This document shows, piece by piece, positions 16,601 to 25,997 of a DNA stretch of 64,000 bases (position 1 is the first letter of the stretch; each line of letters starts with the position of its first letter). This stretch comes from Clostridium swellfunianum (GTDB lineage Bacteria > Bacillota > Clostridia > Clostridiales > Clostridiaceae): assembly GCF_023656515.1 (NCBI RefSeq), contig NZ_JAMOFV010000006.1:168501-232500 (forward strand), given 5' to 3'. The position numbers were made by a program, and so were the translations under genes. The notes under the pieces were generated by a model. It saw only the letters and a list, made by a program, of their open reading frames with translations. It was not told the DNA's origin and did not search any database.

Positions 16601-18428
16601 CAGTGGATGTTCTGTTATATTAAAGCAAAATGGAGACGAAAGCGCTGTAGATTGGCTTGTAAAAGGACTTGATACAACAGAGATTTTAGATTCAGACCTT
16701 CAAAATGATGCTGTTCCAGTTGAAAAGGGAAATGTTTATTCCTTAGCTGCTGAAAAATTTTCAAATGGAAGTAAGGTAGTAGTTGCAGGAACAACTTTCT
16801 TCTCAGATTTTGAAACAGCAGGTGGAGATAATGCTTATTCAAATAAGCAAATTACTGAAAATGTTATAAGCTGGATGTCTGAAGCAGCGCCAGCAGAACT
16901 TAAAACAATTGCTGAAGTAAGAGTAGATGCAGACAAAAATGGAGTACCGGATAACCTAGGTAAGAGATTTGCTATTGAAGGAATAGTTACAGCTCAATCA
17001 GAGGCTGTATCTCCTAAGAATGCATTCTTTGAAGTTGTTTATGTTCAAGACGCTACAGGCGGAATAACAGTGTTCGGTGTTTCTAAAACTGAACTTAAGC
17101 TTGGGCAAAAAGTTAGAGTTACAGGCTATGTGGATGCTTATGGAGGAGATTCAGAACTTCAAGTTGCCAACGAAATTAAAGATGTTCAAATAATTGATAC
17201 TTCAATAAATCCTGTAGCACCAAAGGCTATGAGTACAGCTGACAGCATGAAAGACGAAAACGAAGGTTGGCTTGTAAAGGTCGAAGGCAAGGTTACAAAG
17301 ATAGATGGACAAAATATCTTTGTTAATGATGGAACTGGGGAAGCGAGAGCCTATGTGGAAGGCTATATCAATGATGGAAGTGGAAATACTGATAAGAATG
17401 GCAAGTGGGATTCTTCAATAATAGTTGGAGATAGAGTAAGCGTAATAGGTCTAGCTTCTGAGGATCCAGAAGGGCATAGATTAAGAATAAGAAACACAAC
17501 AGAGATAGTAAGATTAACAGATACAGTTCCACCTGTTATCACTATTACAGGCTTAGAGAACGATGGGGTTTATAAGGAAACTGTCACTCCAGTTGTAAGT
17601 GTTGACAAGGGTACTTACTCAATGACTTTAAATGGAGATAATTACTATGGAACGCCTATAACTGATGAGAACACTTATATACTAGTGGTAACCGCAGTAA
17701 ATAGAGATAATTATTCTTCCCAAACCATCATTAATTTTATAATTGATAAGACAGCTCCTGTTATTTCAATAAGTGGAGTTGAGGATAGTGGAACTTATAA
17801 TAGAACAGTTACTCCGCTTGTATCAGTTAATGAAGGTAGCTATGTTATGACACTAAATGATAAGCTATATAATGGTGAAGAGATTAAAGAAGACGGAAGC
17901 TATGTATTAAGTGTTGAGGCAGTTGATAAGGCTGGAAATAGAAGCAATGTTTCTATAAAATTTATTATTGATACTACAGCACCTGAAATAACTGTTTCTG
18001 GGAACAAAACTGAATATAAATTGGATGAAACAGTTAATTTTAAATTCTCAGCATCAGATAACTTAACAGGCGTTTTATTACTGAGTATTGTTGATTATAA
18101 AGCTGAAGCTTACAATTTGAGTATAGGTAAGAATATAGTTACGGTAGAAGCTATCGACAAGGCTGGGAATAAGGCAGTGCTTAATGTGGAGTTCGAAGTG
18201 AAAGTAACCTATGACAGTCTGGGCAGCTTAACAGAAAGATTTGCCAATAAGAAAAATCCATCTCTTGTTAACAAGCTTCAACAGGCAAAATCTGCTGAGG
18301 GTAAGGGAAATTTAAAGCAGAAAGAAGCCATGCTAAAAACTTATATAAGTGAAGTTAAAGTACAAAGAGGAAAAATGATTGACACTGATAAAGCTGACCT
18401 GCTAGTAAAATTTGCAGAACAGTTGTAA
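13698..18428 (+). CDS. Large secreted multidomain protein with PHP-type metallohydrolase core and FIMAH C-terminus
   Basis: 1576 residues with a signal peptide (residues 1 to about 35, ending VKAAG). Approximate order: DUF6359/YhcR-like domain (45-160), Big_2 Ig-like (162-240), second Ig-like (245-340), PHP/CehA-like metallohydrolase (350-600), CARDB-like domain (684-790), GATase-like domain (795-1060), OB-fold YhcR-like domain (1068-1270), two or three Ig-like repeats (1275-1500) and a FIMAH-type tail (1511-1576). Metal-ligand candidates in the PHP core are HAHTSLSDG, ITDHSNW, QLNHPG and DNHKG. There is no sortase motif or SLH repeat. The TTG start follows AAGGGGGA at 7 nt spacing. A phosphoesterase or nuclease-like extracellular role is inferred. 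Confidence 0.85.
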   Translation: MLKKKDFKILGLVMTFLLVFSNFVGIGNINIVKAAGAGTWELPYSVTEAIPVQDNRIATVQGYIVGQPTSEKTVLFSDFDGDTAFAIADSKDEKDVTKMLYVQLPKTPSELRANFGLKTNPTAAGKYVKLTGNLTPYFTPHPGLKSTTKIEEVSSVQILLKNLSLPEIVELTEGDNKTIAVSYDPIDTTEKGVNWNSADETIATVADGKITGVKAGETTITATSKIHSDIKASTKVVVKSIEDKEGPTITRVVPADGETVDVNTQPEAIRVEFSDVSGVNENTIKLILDGTALTSVEKTATSISYKLSTPLSEGSHYAKVELSDTKGNPSTREWSFTVGKAAQKQYNLYYGQLHAHTSLSDGVGTPDEAYEWAKNNAKADYVAITDHSNWFDNDKASENITDVSQSTSTEWKQLHTSADKYTENGKFVGIAGFEMTWSGSTGGWGHINTFNTPWFASRSNSAMDLKTYYNKIAGDTNSISQLNHPGKTFGDFADFGFYSVAADNVVNMVEVGNGEGPVRGSGYFPSYEYYTRALDKGWHLAPTNNQDNHKGKWVNANTARTVMLAEDLTRDSLYDAMRNRRIYSTEDENLKIFYTVNDKPMGSILSNTGSLNAKIKIEDPDLTDKIGKVSIIVNGGAVAVSKTFDSNIAEWNLTLPEGNTYYYVKVDQSDKDIAVTAPVWVGSVVPVGISKLEVSQNPQIVNNPVDITATVYNNGTTELKDVKVEFFEGSIDAEHKIGEGVIASVASALTSTTKTTWTPKTIGEIKLYAKTTITIDGKENNFTNTTSMSVGTAEELVKVVIDGGHYNQYVSGDYKGKMLTLADTLQQKGFMLVQNNDELTASDLEHTKVLIITDPQSKDDSKYGLYKSKFTDAEIEVIKNFVKLGGNLIITSRADYNDKGVTDPSYQSAAQGNTILEAIGSNLRFNDDEVIDKTSNGGQEFRLYFNNYTSSKYNLTNNILDGYTYSAYSGCSVILKQNGDESAVDWLVKGLDTTEILDSDLQNDAVPVEKGNVYSLAAEKFSNGSKVVVAGTTFFSDFETAGGDNAYSNKQITENVISWMSEAAPAELKTIAEVRVDADKNGVPDNLGKRFAIEGIVTAQSEAVSPKNAFFEVVYVQDATGGITVFGVSKTELKLGQKVRVTGYVDAYGGDSELQVANEIKDVQIIDTSINPVAPKAMSTADSMKDENEGWLVKVEGKVTKIDGQNIFVNDGTGEARAYVEGYINDGSGNTDKNGKWDSSIIVGDRVSVIGLASEDPEGHRLRIRNTTEIVRLTDTVPPVITITGLENDGVYKETVTPVVSVDKGTYSMTLNGDNYYGTPITDENTYILVVTAVNRDNYSSQTIINFIIDKTAPVISISGVEDSGTYNRTVTPLVSVNEGSYVMTLNDKLYNGEEIKEDGSYVLSVEAVDKAGNRSNVSIKFIIDTTAPEITVSGNKTEYKLDETVNFKFSASDNLTGVLLLSIVDYKAEAYNLSIGKNIVTVEAIDKAGNKAVLNVEFEVKVTYDSLGSLTERFANKKNPSLVNKLQQAKSAEGKGNLKQKEAMLKTYISEVKVQRGKMIDTDKADLLVKFAEQL

Positions 18429-18432
18429 AAAG

Positions 18433-18464
18433 AGAAGCGAGAGCCAAACTTGGTTCTCGCTTCT
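18433..18464. terminator. Bidirectional intrinsic terminator
   Basis: AGAAGCGAGAGCC and GGTTCTCGCTTCT lie between the convergent secreted-protein and cca genes. Confidence 0.85.
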
Positions 18465-18467
18465 ATG

Positions 18468-19796
18468 TTATCTAAACTTATTTTTAGCTATATCCAAGAG
18501 TTTTTCTTTAGTATTTAACTCCGGCTTTTCCATAACCTTCTCAAGTAAATCCTTTAAAACAACACCAATTTCCTTACCAGGCTTAACTCCAAGCTTAATC
18601 AAATCATCTCCAGTAATTTTGAGCTGGCTTACTGTAAATGGTTCACCATTATCAAGTATCTTCTTAACATCATTTTTTCTTTTCAGGATGGGGCTATAAT
18701 CTGCATTCTTTTTATGGCCTTTGCTGTCAGCAATCTGAAGTTCAAAAAGATCGTCTAAGTTCTCAACTCCAACGCGTGAAATAAATTTTTTCAGCGTTTT
18801 GTTTTTCATGTTATTATATGCAGACATATGCTCTGTTACAATAATTAGAACCTTCTTAATTGTAGCATTGTCGTATTTTAATCTCTTTAAAATAACTTCC
18901 GACATTTCTGCGCTAACTATATTATGACCGTAGAAATGGCCGATACCTTTTTTATCGATAGTAAAGGTTCTTGGCTTTCCTATATCATGAAGAAGAGCAC
19001 CTAATCTAACAGGCAGGCTTTCAATAGAATTATCTAAAACCGCCATAATATGATCAAACACATTCTTGTCGTGGTGTGGATTTTTTTGGTCGAAGCCTAC
19101 AGATTCGTTAAGCTCAGGAATTATATTATCTAAAAGTTTAGTCTCCTGGAGCATTATAATACCTCTACTAGGAACAGGTGACATAAGAATTTTATCTAGT
19201 TCATCACGGATTCTTTCTGAGCTTACATTCTTAAGAAGATGATAGTTACTGCCTATAGCTTCATAGGTGTCTTTCTCTATACTAAACCTAAGTTGACAAG
19301 CAAACCTTATTGCTCTAAGCATTCTTAAAGCATCTTCAGTAAAGCGTTTATTCGGATCACCTACACATCTAATTGTCTTATTTTTTAGATCTTCAATACC
19401 ATTAAACATATCTACAAGGCCTTCAACCTCATTGTAAGCCAAGGCATTTACGGTAAAATCTCTTCGACTCAAGTCTTCTTTCAAGGAACGAGTAAATACA
19501 ACTTCATCTGGATGGCGGTTATCTGAGTATTCGCCATCTATTCTATAAGTTGTTACCTCGTAATTTTCCTTATTTATTACCACAGTAACAGTCCCGTGCT
19601 TTATGCCTGTAGGAATGGTTTTATCAAAAAGCTTTATAATTTCCTCAGGAAGTGCACTGGTGGTTATGTCCCAGTCCCTAAGCTGTCTTTTCAGCAAGCT
19701 ATCTCTAACACAGCCACCCACTATATAGGCTTCGAAATTATTTTTATTTAAAGTATCTAATATGAAAGATACATCTTTAGTCGTTTCAATTTTCAT
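18468..19796 (-). CDS. cca: CCA-adding tRNA nucleotidyltransferase with HD domain
   Basis: 442 residues. The nucleotidyltransferase head shows YIVGGCVRDSLLKR and RDWDITTSA (the two metal-binding Asp of D-x-D), then the RRDFTVNALAYN and RFTEDALRMLRAIRFACQL motifs of class II (bacterial) enzymes. A C-terminal HD hydrolase-like domain follows (HDKNVFDHIMAV, LGALLHDIGKP). It adds or repairs the 3' CCA of tRNA in the cytosol. Whether it is a full CCA enzyme or restricted to one step cannot be read from sequence. A GAGGT site fits the second of two close ATGs (19796), the first (19802) being too near. Confidence 0.92.
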   Translation of the reverse strand: MKIETTKDVSFILDTLNKNNFEAYIVGGCVRDSLLKRQLRDWDITTSALPEEIIKLFDKTIPTGIKHGTVTVVINKENYEVTTYRIDGEYSDNRHPDEVVFTRSLKEDLSRRDFTVNALAYNEVEGLVDMFNGIEDLKNKTIRCVGDPNKRFTEDALRMLRAIRFACQLRFSIEKDTYEAIGSNYHLLKNVSSERIRDELDKILMSPVPSRGIIMLQETKLLDNIIPELNESVGFDQKNPHHDKNVFDHIMAVLDNSIESLPVRLGALLHDIGKPRTFTIDKKGIGHFYGHNIVSAEMSEVILKRLKYDNATIKKVLIIVTEHMSAYNNMKNKTLKKFISRVGVENLDDLFELQIADSKGHKKNADYSPILKRKNDVKKILDNGEPFTVSQLKITGDDLIKLGVKPGKEIGVVLKDLLEKVMEKPELNTKEKLLDIAKNKFR

Positions 19797-19875
19797 TTGC
19801 ATCTACCTCATTTCAAGGACAAATCATTTCTTATATTACTAGTATAGCATTTTTAACTGTTTTTAATAAATAAAA

Positions 19876-19898
19876 AAGAAAAGGACTAGCCTTTTCTT
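19876..19898 (-). terminator. Intrinsic terminator of the L,D-transpeptidase gene
   Basis: AAGAAAAGG and CCTTTTCTT arms, with a T-rich tail on the minus strand, lie just past the stop codon. Confidence 0.75.
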
Positions 19899-19901
19899 AA
19901 A

Positions 19902-20819
19902 TTAATTCGACCAAATAGCAGTTCCTGCAGGTATGTTGTCATATATAAATTTTGCATTTTCTGTTGCAAGTCTTACACAACCGTGCGATGCAGGTACACC
20001 TAAGGTACTGTCTATAATTCTTTCGCCTTTATTATCATATAATACGCTGTGGAAAAGGTAATTACCTTTGATTTGGGTATACCACTTGCAGCGAGCTCCT
20101 CCATCTGCTATGAAGTAACTGCCCTTTACACCAACTTCAAAGTTTCCTTTAATTGTCGGAGTATAAGACTTTCCAGTAGAGCAGACCATTGATTTTAGAA
20201 GCTTCCAATTCTTATTTGAGCCTGTAAAAATATTAACCCTCTGTTTTGGAATATCAATCCAAATAAGATATTTAGTTTTGCTAGGAAAATTTTTATTGTT
20301 TATATATTGCTCCAATGATGCTGCACCATTGGTTTTTGGTGGAGTCACTGATGAGGGCTTTGGTGCTGGCGGTATATACGTAGTCTCTGCAGTAGGATTT
20401 TTTTCTAGAGCTTTGAAGGTTGCAGGTCCAACAACTCCATCTGCATTAATTTTATTTCTCTTTTGAAAATCTATTACAGCAGCGGTTGTTGAAGAACCAT
20501 AATCACCATCAACAATAAGTTTGTAGCCAAACTTATTTAGCTTTTGCTGTATTTCTTTAATTTTTTTACCTTTATCACCCTGCCTAAAAGTTGTAGGTTC
20601 CTTTGGTAGTTGATCAGCAGGGGGAGTAGGTTTTATTTCTTCTTTAGGAGATTCAGAAATTGGAGCAGGCTTTACTTGATCTTTAGCAGGCTCGGTTGTT
20701 ACTGGTATAATAACAGGAGTGTTAGGTTGATCAAGACCTAAGTTAGTATCCTTAGTACAGCTGGTTAACGAAACAGCAAGTAAAAATGGTAAGACAAATG
20801 CTAAGGCTTTCTTATTCAT
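19902..20819 (-). CDS. L,D-transpeptidase lipoprotein with peptidoglycan-binding domain
   Basis: 305 residues. A lipoprotein signal peptide ends in the lipobox LTSC. A proline- and lysine-rich linker leads to a PG_binding_1 domain (about 78-135, GDKGKKIKEIQQKLNKFGYK, DGDYGSSTTAAVIDFQKRNK). The YkuD catalytic domain (about 185-305) contains HSVLYD and the active-site SHGCVRL with catalytic Cys near residue 280. The enzyme forms 3-3 cross-links in peptidoglycan or attaches other groups, on the outer face of the membrane. It is a monocistronic unit with its own terminator. Confidence 0.92.
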   Translation of the reverse strand: MNKKALAFVLPFLLAVSLTSCTKDTNLGLDQPNTPVIIPVTTEPAKDQVKPAPISESPKEEIKPTPPADQLPKEPTTFRQGDKGKKIKEIQQKLNKFGYKLIVDGDYGSSTTAAVIDFQKRNKINADGVVGPATFKALEKNPTAETTYIPPAPKPSSVTPPKTNGAASLEQYINNKNFPSKTKYLIWIDIPKQRVNIFTGSNKNWKLLKSMVCSTGKSYTPTIKGNFEVGVKGSYFIADGGARCKWYTQIKGNYLFHSVLYDNKGERIIDSTLGVPASHGCVRLATENAKFIYDNIPAGTAIWSN

Positions 20820-20905
20820 TAATACATAACCTCATACCAATATTTTTAAGGATAAATCAATCTCTTACCATTATATTCAACTAAAGCAGGAATGTTACAA
20901 AAAAT

Positions 20906-20932
20906 GAACAGACCATATAATAAAGTCTGTTC
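20906..20932 (-). terminator. Intrinsic terminator of brnQ
   Basis: GAACAGAC and GTCTGTTC arms are followed on the minus strand by ATTTTTTGT. Confidence 0.75.
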
Positions 20933-20951
20933 AGTAAATCAAAATTATTTT

Positions 20952-22265
20952 TTAAGCTGTCTTTTTTAACTCTTCTCTATCTATACCTTCATCCTTTATA
21001 AGCCAAGAGCTTATAAACATAGCAACAAATGCAGGTATAACCCATGCGAAACCATTGCTTGCTAAAGGAATCAGAAGGAATATGCTTTTAATTGCTGTAG
21101 GCAAATAACCAAGACCAGTTAAAGTATCAATTATGCTGACAACAAGTGTTGTATAAACTGCTGCAGCTACTACTTTATTGTGCTTTATCAATTTTCCCAT
21201 CAGTGTAGTTAATATGAGGACTATAACCACTGGATAAAGTATGCTGAGAATTGGAGAAGCAAACTGCACAATATTATCCACTCCCATCATTGCAACAAAT
21301 ATGCTTAATACTGTTATAAGCATCACATTAACCTTATAGGAAACTTTTCCATTCGTAAGTGTTTTGCTGAAAAATTCTGCTGCTGTAGCTGTAAGACCAA
21401 TGGAAGTAGTCAGGCAGGCAAGAGCGACAGAAAGTCCAAGTGCTATGCTGCCAAAGCTGCCTAAAGTTCTACGCGCTATCTCAATAACTAATTCAGTCTT
21501 CGTTATATCTTGGGGAAATATTTGAACTGTTTGAGCACCTAAGTAAAGAAGTCCTCCATATACAAAAGCTAAACCAAGCACTGCAACAAGACCTGCTTTA
21601 ATTGTTGTGGATACTATTTCAGAGTTTTTCTTATAGCCTCTAGAAGCTACCGAGGCAATTATTATAGAAGAAAACATAACAGAAGCCATTGCATCCATAG
21701 TTTGGTATCCCTCTAGAAGTGCTCTTGGCAGTACATTTGCAACTGGAGTTGCAGTTATCGCCCCTATAGGTGTAACAATACCTTTAATAATTATTGAGGC
21801 AAGCATTAAAAGTAAAATTGGTGTTAGTATTTTTCCTATGTTATCAATTATTGAAGAAGGCTTCAATACAAAAGCTAAATTAATTAGAAAGTATATTATG
21901 ATAGCTGCTAGTGGACTTATAAATGGGAACAAAGGCTTTATACCTAATTCATATGTAGTAGCAGCAGTTCTTGGTATTGCCAAAAGAGGACCAATAGCAA
22001 GTACTAAAGCTGTACCTGCAATCAGTGAGAAATTTTTTGACACTTTGCTGGCCATATCATCAAAGCTGCCATTGATTTTAGCTGAAGCAATAATGCCCAT
22101 AAGAGGAAGTCCAACTCCGGTTAAAAGAAAGCCGATTATAGCAGGTAAGAATTTAGTTCCAACCATTTTTCCTAAAGTTGGAGGGAAAATTAAATTTCCT
22201 GCTCCGAAGAACATTGCAAAAAGTGCAAAGCCGATTACTATTATGTCTTTTGAAGATTTTTTCAT
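20952..22265 (-). CDS. brnQ: Branched-chain amino acid transport carrier BrnQ
   Basis: 437 residues with about twelve hydrophobic helices. The N-terminus IVIGFALFAMFFGAGNLIFPPTLGKMVGTKFLPAIIGFLLTGVGLP, read here in parts (FALFAMFFGAGNLIFPP and GFLLTGVGLPLMGI), is diagnostic of the LIVCS family. These carriers import leucine, isoleucine and valine with Na+ or H+. The start ATG follows AGGAGG. A divergent intergenic region of about 240 bp separates it from the subtilisin-like gene. No T-box or other leader is apparent. Confidence 0.93.
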   Translation of the reverse strand: MKKSSKDIIVIGFALFAMFFGAGNLIFPPTLGKMVGTKFLPAIIGFLLTGVGLPLMGIIASAKINGSFDDMASKVSKNFSLIAGTALVLAIGPLLAIPRTAATTYELGIKPLFPFISPLAAIIIYFLINLAFVLKPSSIIDNIGKILTPILLLMLASIIIKGIVTPIGAITATPVANVLPRALLEGYQTMDAMASVMFSSIIIASVASRGYKKNSEIVSTTIKAGLVAVLGLAFVYGGLLYLGAQTVQIFPQDITKTELVIEIARRTLGSFGSIALGLSVALACLTTSIGLTATAAEFFSKTLTNGKVSYKVNVMLITVLSIFVAMMGVDNIVQFASPILSILYPVVIVLILTTLMGKLIKHNKVVAAAVYTTLVVSIIDTLTGLGYLPTAIKSIFLLIPLASNGFAWVIPAFVAMFISSWLIKDEGIDREELKKTA

Positions 22266-22503
22266 AGATTCCTCCTAAGTATATTACTGTAAGTCTTTAA
22301 GTATATTGTGCATAAATAATATAATATTATGTTTCATAGCAATTGTACAAGCAAAATATTAACTTTATTTTTGATTTTTAGGGGGAGGGAAAGAGGTGAT
22401 TGGTTAGTTTTCCATAAACTCCTCATATAAACTCGTCATGTGACCTTGTATAATAAAAGGCACAATAAATAAATTTATTAATATGGTGAGGAGGTTTAAA
22501 AAT

Positions 22504-23523
22504 ATGAATAGATTTATGAGAAGTTTACTTTTAACATCGGCTTCTTTTTGTATTTTACTAAGCGGTTGCTCACCAAAGATAGATACTGCCCAACATGAGA
22601 ACATGACAAGTAGTGTACAAGAATTTTCAAATGCTGGCACTGCTGATAATATAGATTTGACAGAGCAGTGGGCAATAATCCACACGAAAAGCAATTTAGC
22701 ATGGAAGGTTCATAAACAGAAGAAGCAGATAAAGGTTGCTGTAGTGGATACAGGGGTAGATTATAATCATCCTGATCTTAAAGATAGAGTGTTAAAGGAG
22801 GAGGGGTTTAATTTTATAAATAACAGCAATGATACAATGGATGACAACTGGCATGGCACCCATGTGGCGGGGATAATAGCTGCGGATACTTCAAATAACT
22901 TCGGGGTTGCTGGTGTAGTTGGAAATTATGATGTAAAGATAATACCTGTTAAGGTTCTAAATGGAAAAGGCGAAGGATCTTCTGATATAATGGCTATCGG
23001 AATAAAATATGCTGCAGACAAAGGTGTAGACATAATAAATTTTAGTGTAGGTTTTGATGTTATGGATCCTTATATTGGGGAAGCTATTAAATATGCAAGA
23101 AGTAAAGGAGTTTTTGTGGTAGTATCTTCAGGAAACAATGATAGAAACTCCGACTTTACTAGCCCTGCAGGAGATGAGGGGGCATATACAGTGGCTTCTA
23201 TTAATTCAAATGATGAAAAAAGCATATTTTCTAATTTTGGTTCTTCGGTAAAAATCTCAGCTCCAGGTGAGAATATACTAAGTACTATTCCTGGAGGTAA
23301 TTATGATTATAGAAATGGTACAAGCATGGCGGCCCCAATAGTAGCTGGTGCTGCAGCTATGATGAAGGCGGTTAATCCCAATTTAACACCAGAACAAATA
23401 GAACAAATACTAAATAAAACAGCAGATGATGTGATGGAAAAAGGAAAAGATAAAAGTACGGGTTTTGGAATATTAAATGCTGAAACTGCTGTGGAAATGG
23501 CTGATAACTATGATAAAGTATAG
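22504..23523 (+). CDS. Subtilisin-like (S8) serine protease, lipoprotein
   Basis: 339 residues. The signal peptide ends in lipobox LLSGC, so the enzyme is probably anchored on the outer face of the membrane. The catalytic triad is complete: Asp in VAVVDTGVDYNHPDL (about residue 83), His in NWHGTHVAGIIA (about 117) and Ser in NGTSMAAPIVAGAAA (about 273), with oxyanion Asn in VVSSGNND. There is no long propeptide, only about 50 residues between lipobox and domain. The start ATG follows GGTGAGGAGG; an earlier in-frame ATG sits upstream of that site and is rejected. Confidence 0.92.
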   Translation: MNRFMRSLLLTSASFCILLSGCSPKIDTAQHENMTSSVQEFSNAGTADNIDLTEQWAIIHTKSNLAWKVHKQKKQIKVAVVDTGVDYNHPDLKDRVLKEEGFNFINNSNDTMDDNWHGTHVAGIIAADTSNNFGVAGVVGNYDVKIIPVKVLNGKGEGSSDIMAIGIKYAADKGVDIINFSVGFDVMDPYIGEAIKYARSKGVFVVVSSGNNDRNSDFTSPAGDEGAYTVASINSNDEKSIFSNFGSSVKISAPGENILSTIPGGNYDYRNGTSMAAPIVAGAAAMMKAVNPNLTPEQIEQILNKTADDVMEKGKDKSTGFGILNAETAVEMADNYDKV

Positions 23524-23533
23524 AAGGCATTAA

Positions 23534-23574
23534 AAAAGCGTAATCTTGTGTATTTAGTACAAGATTACGCTTTT
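23534..23574 (+). terminator. Intrinsic terminator after subtilisin-like gene
   Basis: AAAAGCGTAATCTTGT and ACAAGATTACGCTTTT arms flank a 9-nt loop. Confidence 0.85.
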
Positions 23575-23712
23575 GTTATATATCATAAATATGCCTTGAT
23601 AATAATCGGTATGTGATATATTATATAAATAATATGGTATCATAATTGTGATATTTTACATATAATATTGTGTATTGTTATCATTTTTATCATGAAATTA
23701 GGGGGAAGGGTA

Positions 23713-25710
23713 ATGGCACTTGCAGAGGAAAATCTAACAGAAGGACTGGAATATGATTTGAAATATTTAAAGCTTTTGTCAAATCAATATCCTACAATAG
23801 CAGAAGCTTGTACGGAGATTATTAATCTTCAGGCTATACTTAATCTGCCAAAGGGAACAGAACATTTCTTAACGGATATTCACGGAGAATATGAGCCTTT
23901 TATCCATGTGCTTAAAAATGCATCAGGTGTTATAAAAAGGAAAATAAATGATATTTTTGGGAACTCTTTGAGAAAAAAGGATATAAAAAGTCTTGCTACA
24001 CTCATTTATTATCCAGAGCAAAAGCTTGAGCTTATGCTTAAGGATGAGAGTAACATAGAAGATTGGTACAAAATAACTCTATACAGGCTCATTGAAATAT
24101 GCAGATATGTATCTTCTAAGTATACTCGTTCAAAAGTTAGAAAAGCACTTCCCAAAGACTTTGCATATATAATCGAAGAATTGCTTCATGAACAGCCGGA
24201 TAGGCTTGATAAGGAAGAATACTACAGTGAAATAATAATGACAATTATAAGAATAGGAAGAGCAAATGAATTTATTACAGCTATATCAAAACTTATTCAA
24301 AGATTAGTAGTTGATAGGCTTCATATTGTAGGAGATATATTTGATAGGGGACCTGGTGCTGATATTGTTATGGATACTCTTATGAATTATCATTCAGTAG
24401 ATATTCAATGGGGAAATCACGACATTCTTTGGATGGGAGCAGCAGCAGGAAGTGAAGCATGTATTGCTACTGTGCTAAGAATTTGTGCCAGATATGCTAA
24501 TTTAGATACTATAGAAGATGGTTATGGAATAAATCTTCTGCCTCTTGCTACATTTGCATTGGAATTTTATAAAAATGATGATTGTTTGAATTTTAAACCT
24601 AAAATAGAAAGCGATAAAAATTACAGTGAAAAAGATATTAAGCTTATAGCTCAAATGCATAAGGCTATTGCAATTATCCAATTTAAACTTGAAGGTGAAA
24701 TAATTAAGAGGCGTTCTCATTTCAACATGGAGGATAGACTTCTTTTAGAAAAGATAAATTATGGTGAGGGTACAATTGATTTAGAAGGGAAAAATTACAA
24801 ATTGAAGGACATACATTTTCCTACTATAGACCCTAAAAATCCATATGAGCTCACTATAGAAGAAAGAGAGCTTATGGAAAAGCTTAAGTCTTCTTTCCTA
24901 AATAGCGAAAAGCTTCAAAAGCATATAAGTTTTCTCTTTGCGAAAGGCAGCATGTATTTAAACTATAATTCGAATCTTTTATATCACGGATGTATTCCTT
25001 TAAATGAAGATGGAAGTTTAAAAAAAGTTAAGATAGGTGCTACTGGACGAGAGTACAAAGGAAAAGAACTCTTAGATAGATTTGAAATACTGGCAAGAGA
25101 AGGTTATTTTTATAAGAACAATCCTGAAGCCAAGCTTTATGGTATGGATGTTATATGGTACCTTTGGACTGGAACTGATTCGCCTCTCTTCGGTAAAAAC
25201 AAGATGACTACCTTTGAAAGATATTTTATAGCAGAGGAAGAAACTCATGTTGAAAAGAAAAATCCATATTTTAAATATAGAGACGATGAAAAAATGTGTG
25301 CTTCTATTTTAAAAGAATTTGGACTTAATCCTGAAAGTGCACATATAATTAATGGTCATATACCTGTAAAAAGCAAGAAAGGTGAAAGTCCAATCAAAGC
25401 AAAAGGTAAGTTGTTAGTTATTGATGGGGGCTTTTCAAGAGCTTATCAAGGGCAGACAGGAATAGCGGGTTATACTCTTATATATAATTCATATGGATTA
25501 GTTTTAGTTTCTCACGAACCTTTTGAATCTACTCAGAAGGCAATAGAAGAGGAAAAAGATATACTTTCTACAACTGTAGTTTTAGAGCAGGAGGTTGAGA
25601 GAAAGCGGGTAGGAGATACTGATATAGGAATTGAACTTAAGCAGCAGATAAGAGCTTTGGAAATGCTGCTTGAGGCATATAGGAAAGGTCTTATAAAAGA
25701 ACAGAGATAA
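23713..25710 (+). CDS. fbp: Fructose-1,6-bisphosphatase, class III
   Basis: 665 residues, the standard length of Firmicute class III FBPase. Calcineurin-like metallophosphatase motifs appear as [28 protein letters not shown] and [16 protein letters not shown], with INGHIPVK and [11 protein letters not shown] near the C-terminus. It hydrolyses fructose 1,6-bisphosphate in gluconeogenesis, acting opposite to the phosphofructokinase at 60.2 kb. The start is the ATG ([11 protein letters not shown]) preceded by AGGGGGAAGGG; the frame extends 15 codons upstream but without a better site. Confidence 0.95.
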   Translation: MALAEENLTEGLEYDLKYLKLLSNQYPTIAEACTEIINLQAILNLPKGTEHFLTDIHGEYEPFIHVLKNASGVIKRKINDIFGNSLRKKDIKSLATLIYYPEQKLELMLKDESNIEDWYKITLYRLIEICRYVSSKYTRSKVRKALPKDFAYIIEELLHEQPDRLDKEEYYSEIIMTIIRIGRANEFITAISKLIQRLVVDRLHIVGDIFDRGPGADIVMDTLMNYHSVDIQWGNHDILWMGAAAGSEACIATVLRICARYANLDTIEDGYGINLLPLATFALEFYKNDDCLNFKPKIESDKNYSEKDIKLIAQMHKAIAIIQFKLEGEIIKRRSHFNMEDRLLLEKINYGEGTIDLEGKNYKLKDIHFPTIDPKNPYELTIEERELMEKLKSSFLNSEKLQKHISFLFAKGSMYLNYNSNLLYHGCIPLNEDGSLKKVKIGATGREYKGKELLDRFEILAREGYFYKNNPEAKLYGMDVIWYLWTGTDSPLFGKNKMTTFERYFIAEEETHVEKKNPYFKYRDDEKMCASILKEFGLNPESAHIINGHIPVKSKKGESPIKAKGKLLVIDGGFSRAYQGQTGIAGYTLIYNSYGLVLVSHEPFESTQKAIEEEKDILSTTVVLEQEVERKRVGDTDIGIELKQQIRALEMLLEAYRKGLIKEQR

Positions 25711-25735
25711 CTTAAGATTAATAAGTAAGTGTGGA

Positions 25736-25780
25736 TTAACTGCTTCTCTAGTCAAACTATAGAAGCAGTTAATTAGTTTT
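25736..25780 (+). terminator. Intrinsic terminator after fbp
   Basis: TTAACTGCTTCT and AGAAGCAGTTAA arms flank a 13-nt loop; TTAGTTTT follows. Confidence 0.75.
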
Positions 25781-25997
25781 AAGGAAAACTTAAGAATTAT
25801 TTAGATAATTATTTAATAATTAAGTGATACCATTGACTTGTAGGATTATTAAAGTATGGTAATATGAGTAAAAATATAAAACTTAATAAAAAATTATAGG
25901 TATTATTATATTTATATGGTAATATATATTTATAATTATTTTGTGTTGGAATTATATTTTTCTTTTTTATTCATACCGAAGGGAGAGAAATTATCTA

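Noticed and set aside
21838..22278. 146-codon plus-strand frame opposite brnQ
   Set aside because: Antisense to a clear twelve-helix transporter; hydrophobic composition is a mirror effect of the coding strand.
22404..22694. Minus-strand frame of 96 codons opposite the start of the subtilisin-like gene
   Set aside because: It is the antisense shadow of the lipoprotein signal peptide and catalytic-domain codons, with no recognisable protein sequence.
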